A stretch of DNA of 64,000 nucleotides. It comes from Nemertoderma westbladi. Taxonomy: Eukaryota > Xenacoelomorpha > Nemertodermatida > Nemertodermatidae. The stretch is from positions 1 through 64,000 of the forward strand of contig JAUCBJ010006932.1 in NCBI GenBank assembly GCA_032718475.1, given 5' to 3'. Position 1 is the stretch's first letter. The number at the start of each line of letters is the position of its first letter. The notes under the pieces are model-generated. The model was not told the origin of the DNA. It made no database searches and worked only from the letters and a program-made list of their open reading frames with translations. This document shows, in pieces, positions 8,901-17,795 of the stretch. Both the position numbers and the translations under genes were made by a program.

Positions 8901-11900
8901 GGTCCGGGTAACAATTCGGAGTTAAGGGATTGACCCATGTAAAGAGCGGAGCCATCAAACACTACTCTCACTTCATGTGGTTTACCGGGTTTAGGAACGT
9001 AATGGTGAGTTAGGTAATACGTTCTTTCAGTCACAGGTGTTTCTTCCGGTACTCTCTCCGCGTATCCCTTACTAATAAATTTCTCCAGCTGTGTTTGATA
9101 CATTTCTTTAGCTGAAGAATTAGCCGTAAGGCGTCGATGAAGTTGCGCGATTCTTTTTTCCGCCAAGGGTCTGTTATTGGTGAACTTCGGTTCTCTCTTG
9201 CGGAAAGGTAGACCGACTTCATACTTACCTTGATCTTTGAGGAAACGTGTAGTTGTCTCTTGGATCTGCTTGGCCCTTTCCTCTTCCACCGATAAGGCTT
9301 TATCGTAGGAATTGGGCTCTACCGCCTCTTGCGTAAAGAATCGTACGGCATGTTCATCTCGAGTCTTGGCATTACAATGCTCAATGACGTCATTTAACTC
9401 GTCGTTATAAGCTTCTCGTTCAGATGGATAGAGAAGTTGACATAAGTTCACTTGGTTTTGCCAAGCCTCGTTTTCCTTAAGGAGATCGATGGTATTCTCC
9501 TTATCAAAAAGCTGGTGAACGTCGTCGTTATCTGAGGAGTATGGAGTTCCCTCAGTTAAATCGTCTCCCTCACTAGTATCATCTTCCCATTCACTTACCT
9601 GGCAGACGCGTTCTTGCGGTAGTCTTTCTCTGAGTGTTCTTCGGGAAGGTCCAGTAAGGCACCAACCTACTCTAGTTCTTACCGCATAGGTCTGAAGTGG
9701 TTGCGGTTGAGCAGGTCGTTTCTCTAATGTCTCCAGCGCCTCGTGCGCGTTTTGACCGATGAGTATTTGCACTCCAGGGTAATCGGTATCGAATCTAGGT
9801 ATTTCCATCTGCTGGGCGAAATCGTCCTCGTCCCAGTTATAAGGTTCCACTTGAGTGGTAGCGAAGTTCTTAATTGCCACCATTTTCACTGACCTTATGC
9901 TATGTTCTCCTAGTTTGTCCTGGGGGGTGGACAACGCTCCTACATAATAATCCGCTGTTACTGTAGATTTCCAAACTTGCATAATGCCTGACATGTTTAG
10001 TTTAGTTCGGAACTTGGGTTGTCCAGCAAATATGTCTTCGGCTAGCTCTTTGTCGATGAATGTTCCTGTACTACCGGAGTCAAGGAGGGCGTTCACTACA
10101 TAACTCCTTTTAGGCCCGTGAACCCTTACTTGCACCACAGGAAACTCTCGGATCCCTACATTGGAAGATGGCGCTTTCCAAGATGGTCGTCGATCAGAAG
10201 TAGTTAGGGTGAGGTCGCTGTCCGTATCTTTTTCATATGTGAGTGCTCGATACACTGCGGTATTTATCATGTAGCAGGATTCGTTTTCGTCAGAGAACTC
10301 GTCCGTATAGAATCCTTCCATCTCAGATTGATCAGTGTCGTTCACATCACTGAATTGGACATGTAGTTCGGAATCACTTACCTGATTCTGACTATTTTGC
10401 TCGAATTCAGCGTGCAACAAGATATGATGTTTCGCACCACACTTTGCACACTTTATGTCAGAGAAACAGGTTCGCCATTGGTGTCCTTGTCTGAGGCAAT
10501 TATAACATAACCGCTTATCCCACATGACTTCTCGTCTCTCCGTTAATGATTTCTTCAGGAATTCATCACACATATTCAAACGGTGGGTCCCGTCACATAG
10601 CGCACATTTCGGTTTGATGTTACTTACCTTATTTTGGGTGACATTGTGCACACTCGTTCTTTCTTCGGGCTTTCTCACCTGAATTCTCTTGGGAGACGTA
10701 GGAGGAGTTTTCCATACCGGTTCCCTTCTGTCATTGGGTCGAGACTTGGATTTACTTACCTGATCTTTAGGCATTTTATTGACATAATAAGATCTATCAG
10801 TGTCTTTCCCGCTATCCTCCCCTTGGGAAGTTTGGCTTTCGCCATCGTCTGTATAACACACTGGTGTTACTTTTCTCCTGGAAAGGGGTTTTTCGTTTAC
10901 CTTGTTTTCCGGTGTCTTCTCTCTGGATTGCTTGAGGAGTTGCAATTTCACTTCTCCATCCAAGAATGACATGAGATCAGCCATGGTAGGGTCTCTTCGT
11001 TGTTGTTCCATCATATATAGTACTTTCTTATCCCAGCGCGTGCCTACCCCACCTTTCGGTAAAGTAGAAGCCACAGCTCCAATGACCATAGAACTTTGGT
11101 ATTCATGAGACTTACCTAACCAATCTAATTGTCTACAGATCTCTTGAATCTCGTCGGAAAACTCTATTATCCCACTGCTGATGAAATTTCTGGGCGCTAC
11201 TAATTTTGCATATAAATACTTAGCGATATTATTCCTATTACCATACCTGATGTTTAGGGTGTCCCAAACTTGTCTTAATCCGTCTGGATGTCCAATAAAC
11301 TTTAACGCCATTGACTTGGGAGATCCTTCCAAGCACTCGATGAGAAATCTAAGTTTCTCTCCATTAGATAGTACGGAGTTCTGTACGTTATCTTTGTAAT
11401 ATTCATTAAAAGGTAACCATTTCATCTCATCTCCATTGAACTTGACGATCTCTCCCACCTTTACCGCTTGCCGGGCTTCGGTTCTAGCCATTTGACGCGT
11501 AAAACTTTCTTGGGCCATCGTGTTATTTAATATCGAATTATCGGTATATAAATTTCTCGGATTATGATCAGGTCTATAGGGAATGTCATTATCAACAGGT
11601 CTATAATTACCCTTAATAAGGTTCACTATAGGAGTTTCTACTTCGCTAGCAGTATATATGCGTGTAGGCTCCACACCTTGCGCATGGGATACTTCAGACC
11701 TAACAGGTTGACACATTGTTACCGGGGGTGGTGGTATACCTCTTTGTAAATTTACTAACTTATCACGTTCTAGCGCGATACTTTGCTGCACTTCTTGCAA
11801 CTCTAGCCTACTTTCCTTTACGGTTCCCTTTAAATGTTGGACAGTCCCTTCTAACTCTCGGACCTGTTGGGAGGAGCGCATCCGATTCTCCTTCATCTCT

Positions 11901-13927
11901 CCGAGGAGAATATCCATCCCCCGCCGTCTCTCGTCTACCCAATCAACCACCGAAGCGGGATCCGCCAACGTCGTAGCGGGCAGACGAGGGACTACGGGCG
12001 ATATATCTTGTATTATGTTTCGCTCGGAGTCCAGGACCGACACGGTTTCAGGGGCTGCTCCTCTAGGCACGGATAATTTGGTGCTGTGTAAAGGGAATTT
12101 AAAGGTAGGTTCAGGGAGCACAGGTGTCTCTGTCACCGAAGGGGTGATTTCAAGAACAGGCCTAATTATTTCAGGCTCATCTACTATAGTAGGGAGTCTT
12201 TCTATTTTAATTATTTGGTCTGTCGGTTCTGTACTACCTAAGCCTGCGCTAGTTAGTTGTCTTTTAACAGCTGGGGGCAAATCAGGCAATTTCTGACGGT
12301 GAGATGTTCTTCTGCGTCTGCTTAGACGAGATCTATTTCCCCCGCCTTCAGCATCGGTGGTATCGCCTTCCTCAGATGATGTATATCCCTGTCTCTTGGG
12401 AGTAGATCGATTCATCATCTGCATATTACTAGCTGTTAATTGTTTATTAAAGTTGTCTTGCTTCTCTTGAAGATTTTCCAACTCTAGTTGAGTGGTCTCT
12501 TCAGATGCCCTCCATTCTGCTTCTGCTACGGCTATCTTTCTTTCCGCTTTTGCCGCTGCTGCTTTCCTTTCCGCTTCTACGGCTGCTGCTGCCGCCTTTG
12601 CTTCTGCCGCTGCCTCTGCTGCCTTTCTTTCCGCTTCTGCCGCTGCCGCTTTCCTTTCCGCTTCTACGGCTGCTGCTGCCGCTTTTGCCTCTGCCGATGC
12701 CTCTGCTGCCTTTCTTTCCGCTTCTGCCACTGCCATTGCCTCTGCTGCTATCTTTCTGTCTTTTATACGTTTTTTCTTTACTTGTTCTTCTTGGACTCGT
12801 GTGATGCGGAGTTGTTCATCAAATTTAGCCTGGTTCGCAGCCCTCATTTCCACATCGATGGCATCCAACACACGCTGAGTTCCTTCACTATTAGGGCTAA
12901 GTCCATCTAACCTTCTCCTCAACTCGTCATCACCTAAAAAACGTTGATAGTCTGACAGATAGATGTCAATGGCATCCCTCTTATGCGGCTTCTCTGCCGT
13001 CGCTTCACTTTCCACTTGGGAAAAGGTAGCGTCTGTTGATTCTCCATGGGTTGAGCGCTCATCTAGCTGCGATTTCCACGGGGCAGCTCTTTGAACTTGG
13101 AGACTCACCCGTTGAAACCAAGTCTTTACGGCAACTTGCAACGACGTGTCTTGTTTTCTTTTAGAAGCCTCCTCAAAAGCCGATAAGATTAGCCTGATTC
13201 GTAGAATTCTTTCCCTAACTTGATAAAGCAGCTGTCCCTGCTCTTGAGGTCCTTGTGGTTGTTGAAACAGTTGTTTTTCTAATCGCTCCATGGAGCTGAA
13301 AAATCCCTGTACGTATCCGGCTGCGGACCTCTTCCACACCGCTGGATTGATGGTTTCCTTAGTTACTCCCATCCTGTGTATATCTTCCAAGACAGCTTCT
13401 GATAAATCAAACGGGAGTCCGGGTCCGGGGAAGTTCCATTGCGACTCGACAATAGACTTCAGTTCTTCTCTTGTGTATCCCGCGTAACTATCTTTAGTTG
13501 ATCGTTGACTTCTCGCCCAATCGATCTGGTGTTCTTCCACCGCGATCAATATCCTAGTGAGTACGGCTGCAGGAAGGATGAGAAGGGGATCCGAATAAAC
13601 CGCATCCGTCATCTTTGCTCCGCGCTCGGGTGTCAGCTCTACCGTATCCTCACTACTGGAGCTGTCGGGCCGTTGAGAAAGAAGTTCTTGGCTCGCGGGT
13701 TGTTGTTGTTCAGCTGCTTCTTGGTCCCGCTTGACCTGAGCTCGAGTGCCTATGATAGACCTACGGTGTTGGATTAGCCTAGGGTCTGATATTACTACAG
13801 GAGGGATGACCTTCCTCACAGTAGGAGGTGAACTGAACTTAGGTTTAGGCGGTTCTACACCTCTATCTGAGTCGCAGATAGTTACATCTAATAAACTGTC
13901 TGACAGGTTCTGCTTAGTATCAGACAT
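5948..13927 (-). CDS. gag-pol: BEL/Pao gag-pol polyprotein (gag, protease, RT, RNase H, integrase)
   Basis: 2659 codons with an ATG start. Residues 1-750 are an unusually long N-terminal extension, including an alanine/glutamate/lysine-rich coiled coil (about 387-480). A DUF1759-type gag region begins near 825 (VGEIVKFNGDEMKWLPFNEY). Three knuckle-like Cys/His clusters lie near 1108-1170 (CALCDGTHRLNMC, CYNCLRQGHQWRTC, CAKCGAKHH). The aspartic protease has LLDSGSTGTFID near 1280. RT has FASDIEGMFLQ near 1693 and the catalytic YMDD near 1778. A Pao-type RNase H contains HVFGDASDMG near 1957. Integrase has an N-terminal H/C region, GVDLFGPIEV near 2405, MRSDKGTNF near 2466 and PWWGGSWERLIRSVK near 2510. 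The frame is uninterrupted until TGA at 5948, where the terminal domain is cut. Together these enzymes copy the RNA into DNA and integrate it. Confidence 0.95.
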   Translation of the reverse strand: MSDTKQNLSDSLLDVTICDSDRGVEPPKPKFSSPPTVRKVIPPVVISDPRLIQHRRSIIGTRAQVKRDQEAAEQQQPASQELLSQRPDSSSSEDTVELTPERGAKMTDAVYSDPLLILPAAVLTRILIAVEEHQIDWARSQRSTKDSYAGYTREELKSIVESQWNFPGPGLPFDLSEAVLEDIHRMGVTKETINPAVWKRSAAGYVQGFFSSMERLEKQLFQQPQGPQEQGQLLYQVRERILRIRLILSAFEEASKRKQDTSLQVAVKTWFQRVSLQVQRAAPWKSQLDERSTHGESTDATFSQVESEATAEKPHKRDAIDIYLSDYQRFLGDDELRRRLDGLSPNSEGTQRVLDAIDVEMRAANQAKFDEQLRITRVQEEQVKKKRIKDRKIAAEAMAVAEAERKAAEASAEAKAAAAAVEAERKAAAAEAERKAAEAAAEAKAAAAAVEAERKAAAAKAERKIAVAEAEWRASEETTQLELENLQEKQDNFNKQLTASNMQMMNRSTPKRQGYTSSEEGDTTDAEGGGNRSRLSRRRRTSHRQKLPDLPPAVKRQLTSAGLGSTEPTDQIIKIERLPTIVDEPEIIRPVLEITPSVTETPVLPEPTFKFPLHSTKLSVPRGAAPETVSVLDSERNIIQDISPVVPRLPATTLADPASVVDWVDERRRGMDILLGEMKENRMRSSQQVRELEGTVQHLKGTVKESRLELQEVQQSIALERDKLVNLQRGIPPPPVTMCQPVRSEVSHAQGVEPTRIYTASEVETPIVNLIKGNYRPVDNDIPYRPDHNPRNLYTDNSILNNTMAQESFTRQMARTEARQAVKVGEIVKFNGDEMKWLPFNEYYKDNVQNSVLSNGEKLRFLIECLEGSPKSMALKFIGHPDGLRQVWDTLNIRYGNRNNIAKYLYAKLVAPRNFISSGIIEFSDEIQEICRQLDWLGKSHEYQSSMVIGAVASTLPKGGVGTRWDKKVLYMMEQQRRDPTMADLMSFLDGEVKLQLLKQSREKTPENKVNEKPLSRRKVTPVCYTDDGESQTSQGEDSGKDTDRSYYVNKMPKDQVSKSKSRPNDRREPVWKTPPTSPKRIQVRKPEERTSVHNVTQNKVSNIKPKCALCDGTHRLNMCDEFLKKSLTERREVMWDKRLCYNCLRQGHQWRTCFSDIKCAKCGAKHHILLHAEFEQNSQNQVSDSELHVQFSDVNDTDQSEMEGFYTDEFSDENESCYMINTAVYRALTYEKDTDSDLTLTTSDRRPSWKAPSSNVGIREFPVVQVRVHGPKRSYVVNALLDSGSTGTFIDKELAEDIFAGQPKFRTKLNMSGIMQVWKSTVTADYYVGALSTPQDKLGEHSIRSVKMVAIKNFATTQVEPYNWDEDDFAQQMEIPRFDTDYPGVQILIGQNAHEALETLEKRPAQPQPLQTYAVRTRVGWCLTGPSRRTLRERLPQERVCQVSEWEDDTSEGDDLTEGTPYSSDNDDVHQLFDKENTIDLLKENEAWQNQVNLCQLLYPSEREAYNDELNDVIEHCNAKTRDEHAVRFFTQEAVEPNSYDKALSVEEERAKQIQETTTRFLKDQGKYEVGLPFRKREPKFTNNRPLAEKRIAQLHRRLTANSSAKEMYQTQLEKFISKGYAERVPEETPVTERTYYLTHHYVPKPGKPHEVRVVFDGSALYMGQSLNSELLPGPNLLQSLLGILLRLRQYSIAFASDIEGMFLQVKVLDRDRDSLRFLWWPEGDLNQKPVEYWMTIQAFGIISSPSNACSVVRTTAEDNREAFSKEVIDNIKRDIYMDDNLKSLPSVEEAIEVAKGTVECLERGGFRLTKFTSNSCEFLELIPAEDRGAKDLDLIKDNLPETKTLGLKWDTELDILFFQLKQRDNPVRTKRICLSILSTYFDPLGFISPVILIARSLVQQMWLENHSWDDPLKGELLKKWMKWEDSLPAIKDFIISRSYFGHVLPTYSYQLHVFGDASDMGIGIVAYLRVETPDGIKVALVTSKALINNKLKVPRAELKAALYATAIGRNVTEQIDYPLEKTVYWTDALLVLEYITNEVCQFSVFVTNRVAIILSRTTMDQWRHCPGTINPADIASRGATPKELVNTPEWLGGPDFLYREEEEWPPHLTTAEIRQAKRAEKVKPKTRASKSKLFKPTVDLSVLFTSGENALDQKPTATDKEVLEIRDKDWKSGIPDISQGLSPLLQRVIHHYSSWNRLCKAVTYLKRCFHHRYSGRKTNGDDAPSTSARVHVVKDLPKYKISDRFLKEKISYQEHDETNKQMLRLLQCYEDSDKYFLLLRNPQMRLRDRFSSTMIDGLIRVGGRLTNAPLSFDTKFPILIRNLDIQIKMIVDVHSKLYHAGRERVLSEIRTRYYFYKPRRALNQVLRNCIPCRKAFSRPLTQREAELPRERVSFYEPPFTNTGVDLFGPIEVYRARTIVKRWCVIFVCMTCRAIHLDMVNDLSTNSFVLSLRRQIARFGTSNTMRSDKGTNFIGANNEIQAYVKDWNGKQVDDQLKITASSWTFNAADAPWWGGSWERLIRSVKTAFHFIVPCRAYLTDELLRTLMEEIAAYLNERPLMPVSSSPDSLEALTPAHFLLKKPVAMLPRSEITDGDEYCRRTWQLMQLLSRRFADHFEKHYLPTLQLRTKWFAQQENVSAGDMVLIVDPDLPRKRWQTG

Positions 13928-14064
13928 GTTTGCGTGTACAGTTGAATGCCTACTGCTATATTACAGTCTGAGCAAGTCTAGTAATTCAGTATTAACTGCT
14001 AGCCCAGTAATTAATTACCGATACTGCTACTCAGTGCAGCGTGATATATATATATATATTAGAA

Positions 14065-14316
14065 TACCGGTATGCTTATAGTATATATAATTATATAAGT
14101 ATTATTACAGACTAGGTTTATCTCAGAATACCGGTATAATTTTAGCACAGATATATATAAATATATAATAGGCCTATCGGGAATACCGGTATACAGCTTA
14201 CAGTTTGTAGTATATATAAGTATAATTCTGGACTAGAATTAATTACACAAGTACCGGTATAATTTCAGCCTAAATTTATAGAAATAAAGATAATAGGCCT
14301 ATCGTAAATACCGGTA
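14065..14316. repeat. Five TACCGGTA palindromes in two tandem units of about 120 bp
   Basis: TACCGGTA occurs at 14065, 14129, 14184, 14252 and 14309 (spacings 64, 55, 68 and 57). The surrounding sequence, TATATAA runs and ATAGGCCTATC, repeats with a period near 120 bp, so this is a diverged tandem duplication in the BEL leader. Confidence 0.75.
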
Positions 14317-15260
14317 TATCAATTATTTTTTAAATAATTGAATTTCTGAATTTTAGGGTTACTTGGTTACTTTACTTACTTTATTACCGTTATTTGAGCA
14401 GTAGTCCAACTGATATTGAGACCTAATGGTTGTATGGTAGGCCTACTATTTATAAATCGTTAGATTTGATTTATAATATATATATACCCGTTTAATGGGT
14501 TTTGTCAATGTTTGAAATAAATGTTATTATTTCTGGGGAGTAATCACTACACAAAGCGGTGCGCTTTCAGTGAAGTGCTACTTATAGGACACTAAAACAA
14601 ATAATGCTAATTTACCTAAGTTACTTAATACTACAAATTACGTACAATTCGGGTTGAGATTACAATCTCTAAATAAACACAAAAATTTAATTACAAATAC
14701 ACAAATACAAATTTTTAGGGTAATTTTACAAGAAGTCTACAAACCAGCCTAACAAAGGGTTAGAAATCTGGTTATTACAACGGACAAGGTACTACGGTAT
14801 TTGAAAATAATACATAGTAGTAAATACACTGCGTTGTCCAGATAGGAAAATACCACCGCCTGACGACCTATAGCCGTATCGCTATAGGTACTATGTTATG
14901 TATCACGGAGTGTTCCTACCTAGAAGTTAATAGAGCTAATCGAATGTGCCTATCAACCACTTTACAACACAAATATAATGCCTACACCAATTACTTTCGG
15001 AAAGCACTGTACACTAAACCCTAAATTAGGTACGAGTACTTGTACAACAGATAATCAGTAGTTAAATATACTTGAACAGCTAAAAGAACCACGGCATCTG
15101 CTGGAGTGACCGGTGCACAAAATCACCAGTCTTTACCTACGCCAAGCAGCCCGTGTAGTACCGGGGTTAGTTTAACTATAACGGTATGTATAACAAACAC
15201 AATTACTGTAGGAACAAACTTGGGGAATGAATGTTGCGAATAATCGCATAAACTCTGAAT

Positions 15261-15826
15261 AATAAATATTACGCTACGCGTACAAACTACTCAAACAAAA
15301 TGCAGACCAAATACTGACAGACTACTATCAAGCCTAAATAAACTACAGGACATGCAGACTCCGAAATGGTTAGGTAGTATGCGTTCTAACCCAGTAGGAC
15401 GACTTATTCTTTAGACGGGGGTTTACCTTACAGCATTGGCTAACCGTTCTTTATCGGACAGAATCTCTACACACACTGCAATCCGTTCAGACCTAATAAC
15501 AGCCAGACAACTATCCAGCCTACAAATTATCTAAATAAATATTATACGCTACCTGTACAGACTACACAAGCAAAGTACAGACTAAACGATGGCAGACTAC
15601 TCTCAAGCCTAAATAAACTACAGGACATGCAGACTCCGCAATAGTTAGGTAGTATGCGTTCTAACCCAGTAGCACGACTTATTCTTTAAATGGGGGTTTA
15701 CCTTACAGCTTTGGCTGCCCCTACTTCCTAACCGTTCTTTATCGGACAAGGGCTCTACACACACTGCAATCCGTTCAGACCTAACAACAGCCAGACAACT
15801 ATCCAGCCTACAAATCGTCTGTACAA
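15261..15826. repeat. Tandem duplication of about 280 bp in the BEL leader
   Basis: Copy 1 (about 15261-15532) and copy 2 (about 15533-15826) both start AATAAATATT and share long blocks such as CAAGCCTAAATAAACTACAG and CACACACTGCAATCCGTTC. Copy 2 has small insertions, including GCCCCTACTTCC. Confidence 0.8.
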
Positions 15827-15995
15827 TCTGATCAGGCTTACACGCCTTCTGTTCAATACTGGCCTACAAATAAACAAAACTGACAGAAATAAGTAAGCTC
15901 CAAAAGAAACAAGGGGTGTACAGTCCCTAATCTCTTAAACAGCCTACCGGTATACAACAATCAAATCGAATAATACTAATGTACTTATACTGGAA

Positions 15996-16140
15996 GTACC
16001 GGTTAGGACAGTTAGGCCTACAGACCTGCAGAAGTACCGGTTCTGGCAGTTGGACCTACGGGCCTACAGCAGTACCGGTTCTGGCAGTTGGGCCTACTGA
16101 CCTACAGATGTACCGTTCAGGTTTACCGGTTGACCGGTAC
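15996..16140. repeat. Short tandem repeat of about 38 bp (GTACCGGTTCTGGCAGTTGG units)
   Basis: Three and a half diverged units share AGTACCGGTT, then GGCAGTTGGNCCTAC, then ACCTACAG, just inside the 5' LTR. The ACCGGT core is the same as in the palindrome group at 14065-14316. Confidence 0.7.
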
Positions 16141-16185
16141 TTTCAACTTTATTGCTTACTGCAATAAAGAAGCAATATCCTTTAT

Positions 16186-17438
16186 TGTTCGCGCTTTCAG
16201 ACCTTTGGCAGTTTAACCCGCCAAATTAGGATGTCTTCTAGATATTAAATCGCTTTTAGCCTCTGACAAGTATTTGATTCACTACACTTGTTGAAACCAA
16301 TCTGTGCGCGATCATTCACCCGCTGGATATACCCGGGAGATTGATTTCGACAGCTTAATCTTATTGCTATGTAAGCCTAATGTATTATTCGACTGACAGT
16401 ATTATATAATCTCTGACGATATTATTCACCTTCGGGAAATATTAACAGTTCCTTTAGGACGTGGCGCTCTATCTATATAAACAGAGTTATGACTTAAACT
16501 ACTCACAACGATATGGCTTAGTTACAATTCACATATATGGCGCATTCTTTAGGAAATGCTTCTTTATCAGTCTCACTCGCACACAATGCTGCACAATACT
16601 GCACACTAATCTGCCGATCTTCACTGATTTTAGTCACATATAAATGGAACACAGACCGACTCATGTAGGGTCTATCAAATAACATTAGATTCACTTCAAA
16701 CCACTTTAACATAAGTCACAATCGTTATATGTAACCTTTCTCTCTTACCTTCGGTATATCAAGAATATTGGGTTTTCGGGGTTATTTCTCGTTAGTCCAA
16801 TATAATAATTCATCAACAAATATAATGAATAACCGACAGCAAAATCAGTAAAGTTAAGGTATAAATGATTTGGTATGGTATGCCGAGTGCCGCCGTGCAG
16901 TACGTTAATTTAACACCGAGTCGTCAGCGTTGCCTGACGTCGAGCAGTACGCAGTACTCAACCGATAAAGGATATATGTTCTTATAATTAAGCCTACTAG
17001 TGTTAGGCTAAAAGCAGAAAAGCACAAAATATTCTCTAAGCCGTTCTTTCGTGGCTCAGGGCTGAATGTAAACACTGCCCTCTGCCTCACGTGATTTCTA
17101 GGAAAAATTTCTGTACAAGAGCCATAAAATGCTCTGATTGGCTGACTAAACCAAGAGATGCCGTAGAACAAAGAAAATCGACACGTATACAGCTCAGCTG
17201 TTAACCGTCGTCATAGTAACTACTGTTTCAAGAGGATCCAGCTACTTTGCGTCATAGAATTGCCATAGAATCACCAACCATGTCTTCCAAAGTACACATA
17301 CGGAGGAAATAGCTTTTAGATCCTCTAAAAACACCGATACAGCAATAATACGGGCTCCTACACCTATTAAATCAACTACAGAGTATTTTAATGTAAAAAT
17401 AATAAAAATAACGGGGCAATTCAGCAAAGGCTTTTACA
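16186..17438 (-). repeat. BEL 5' LTR (right LTR)
   Basis: 1253 bp, near identical to 1746-3001. It carries the promoter for the minus-strand transcript, and a TATATAG-type motif lies on the minus strand near 16465-16475. Its outer end abuts the target duplication. Confidence 0.95.
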
Positions 17439-17443
17439 GCTCG
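17439..17443. repeat. BEL target-site duplication, right copy (GCTCG)
   Basis: Matches 1741-1745. Removing BEL and one copy restores an unbroken 20-bp near-palindrome, ggtaggctcg + caagccttcc, the same as the copies elsewhere in the window. Confidence 0.9.
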
Positions 17444-17525
17444 CAAGCCTTCCTTCCTTAATCTCGATCCCCTAATCCTTAGTCAAACAGGCTTGTCCAC
17501 GCCCTCTAATACGATTGGGTGGTGG

Positions 17526-17795
17526 TCAGGATCGAACTGGACTTGGACTTCGGTGTCGAGCTGTCGGTGGTTCCAAAACGCAAGGAAAGGGGACGACGGA
17601 AGTCTGAAAGTTCCATGTGTTATTTTTGTCGGGGTGTACCTGTAGAAAGTAGTCCCGAACAACCTTAAATCCGCTATCCAAAGGCAATATATCCAGCACC
17701 TCCAAGAGTTCATCGTACTGAGGCATAGCTGACATGTATCCTTCTTTTGACAATATGAGAGGGTTTACGCCCCAAAATCCCAAGTGCGCTCTCAT
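17526..17795 (-). CDS. ORF D: small protein overlapping the end of ORF C, homologue of BEL ORF3
   Basis: 89 codons from the most upstream ATG. Starts at residue 21 or 24 (17735 or 17726) are more likely because they reduce the overlap with ORF C to about 17-26 nt. It contains SGFKVVRDYFLQVHPDKNN, which aligns by eye with TKFVRKYLRNVNPNDIT of BEL ORF3, and then a P/R/S-rich tail. The frame ends in TGA at 17526. It then stays open through another arginine-rich stretch to a TAG at about 17462, and the GRLASLP element follows. A second overlapping frame (17483-17713) shares an ATGA with the end of ORF C, but its composition looks less like a protein. Function unknown. Confidence 0.5.
   Translation of the reverse strand: MRAHLGFWGVNPLILSKEGYMSAMPQYDELLEVLDILPLDSGFKVVRDYFLQVHPDKNNTWNFQTSVVPFPCVLEPPTARHRSPSPVRS

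Larger units (their letters stand above)
13928..16185 (-). other. BEL 5' leader, non-coding and repeat-rich
   Basis: 2.26 kb between the 5' LTR and gag-pol, with no ORF of interest. It contains TACCGGTA palindromes at regular spacing (14065-14316), a roughly 280-bp tandem duplication (about 15261-15826) and short units built around GTACCGGTT (15996-16140). No standard tRNA-3'-end primer site (TGG...) is seen directly inside the LTR: the minus strand there starts ATAAAGGATATTGC. Confidence 0.7.
1746..17438 (-). mobile_element. BEL/Pao LTR retrotransposon with two extra 3' ORFs, about 15.7 kb
   Basis: A complete element on the minus strand. In transcription order it has the 5' LTR (16186-17438), a 2.26-kb leader, gag-pol (13927 to 5948, with a coding tail to 5711), a 0.95-kb spacer, a zinc-knuckle ORF (4764-3685), a small basic ORF (3612-3079) and the 3' LTR (3001-1746). 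The LTRs are 1253 and 1256 bp and differ by about 13 substitutions and one 3-bp indel counted by eye, near 1%, which suggests recent insertion. The target duplication is intact. At 15.7 kb it is much longer than a typical BEL/Pao element. The extra length comes from a long N-terminal gag extension, a repetitive leader and the extra 3' ORFs. No transmembrane envelope gene is seen. Confidence 0.92.

Noticed and set aside
12488-12910. Plus-strand cysteine/phenylalanine-rich and alanine/serine-rich ORFs
   Set aside because: Antisense of the Ala/Glu/Lys-rich coiled-coil region of BEL gag, open only because of its biased codon composition.
17483-17713. 76-codon ORF sharing ATGA with the end of ORF C
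   Set aside because: The overlapping frame of ORF D shows similarity to BEL ORF3, while this frame resembles nothing and has random-looking composition. The ATGA overlap is probably chance.
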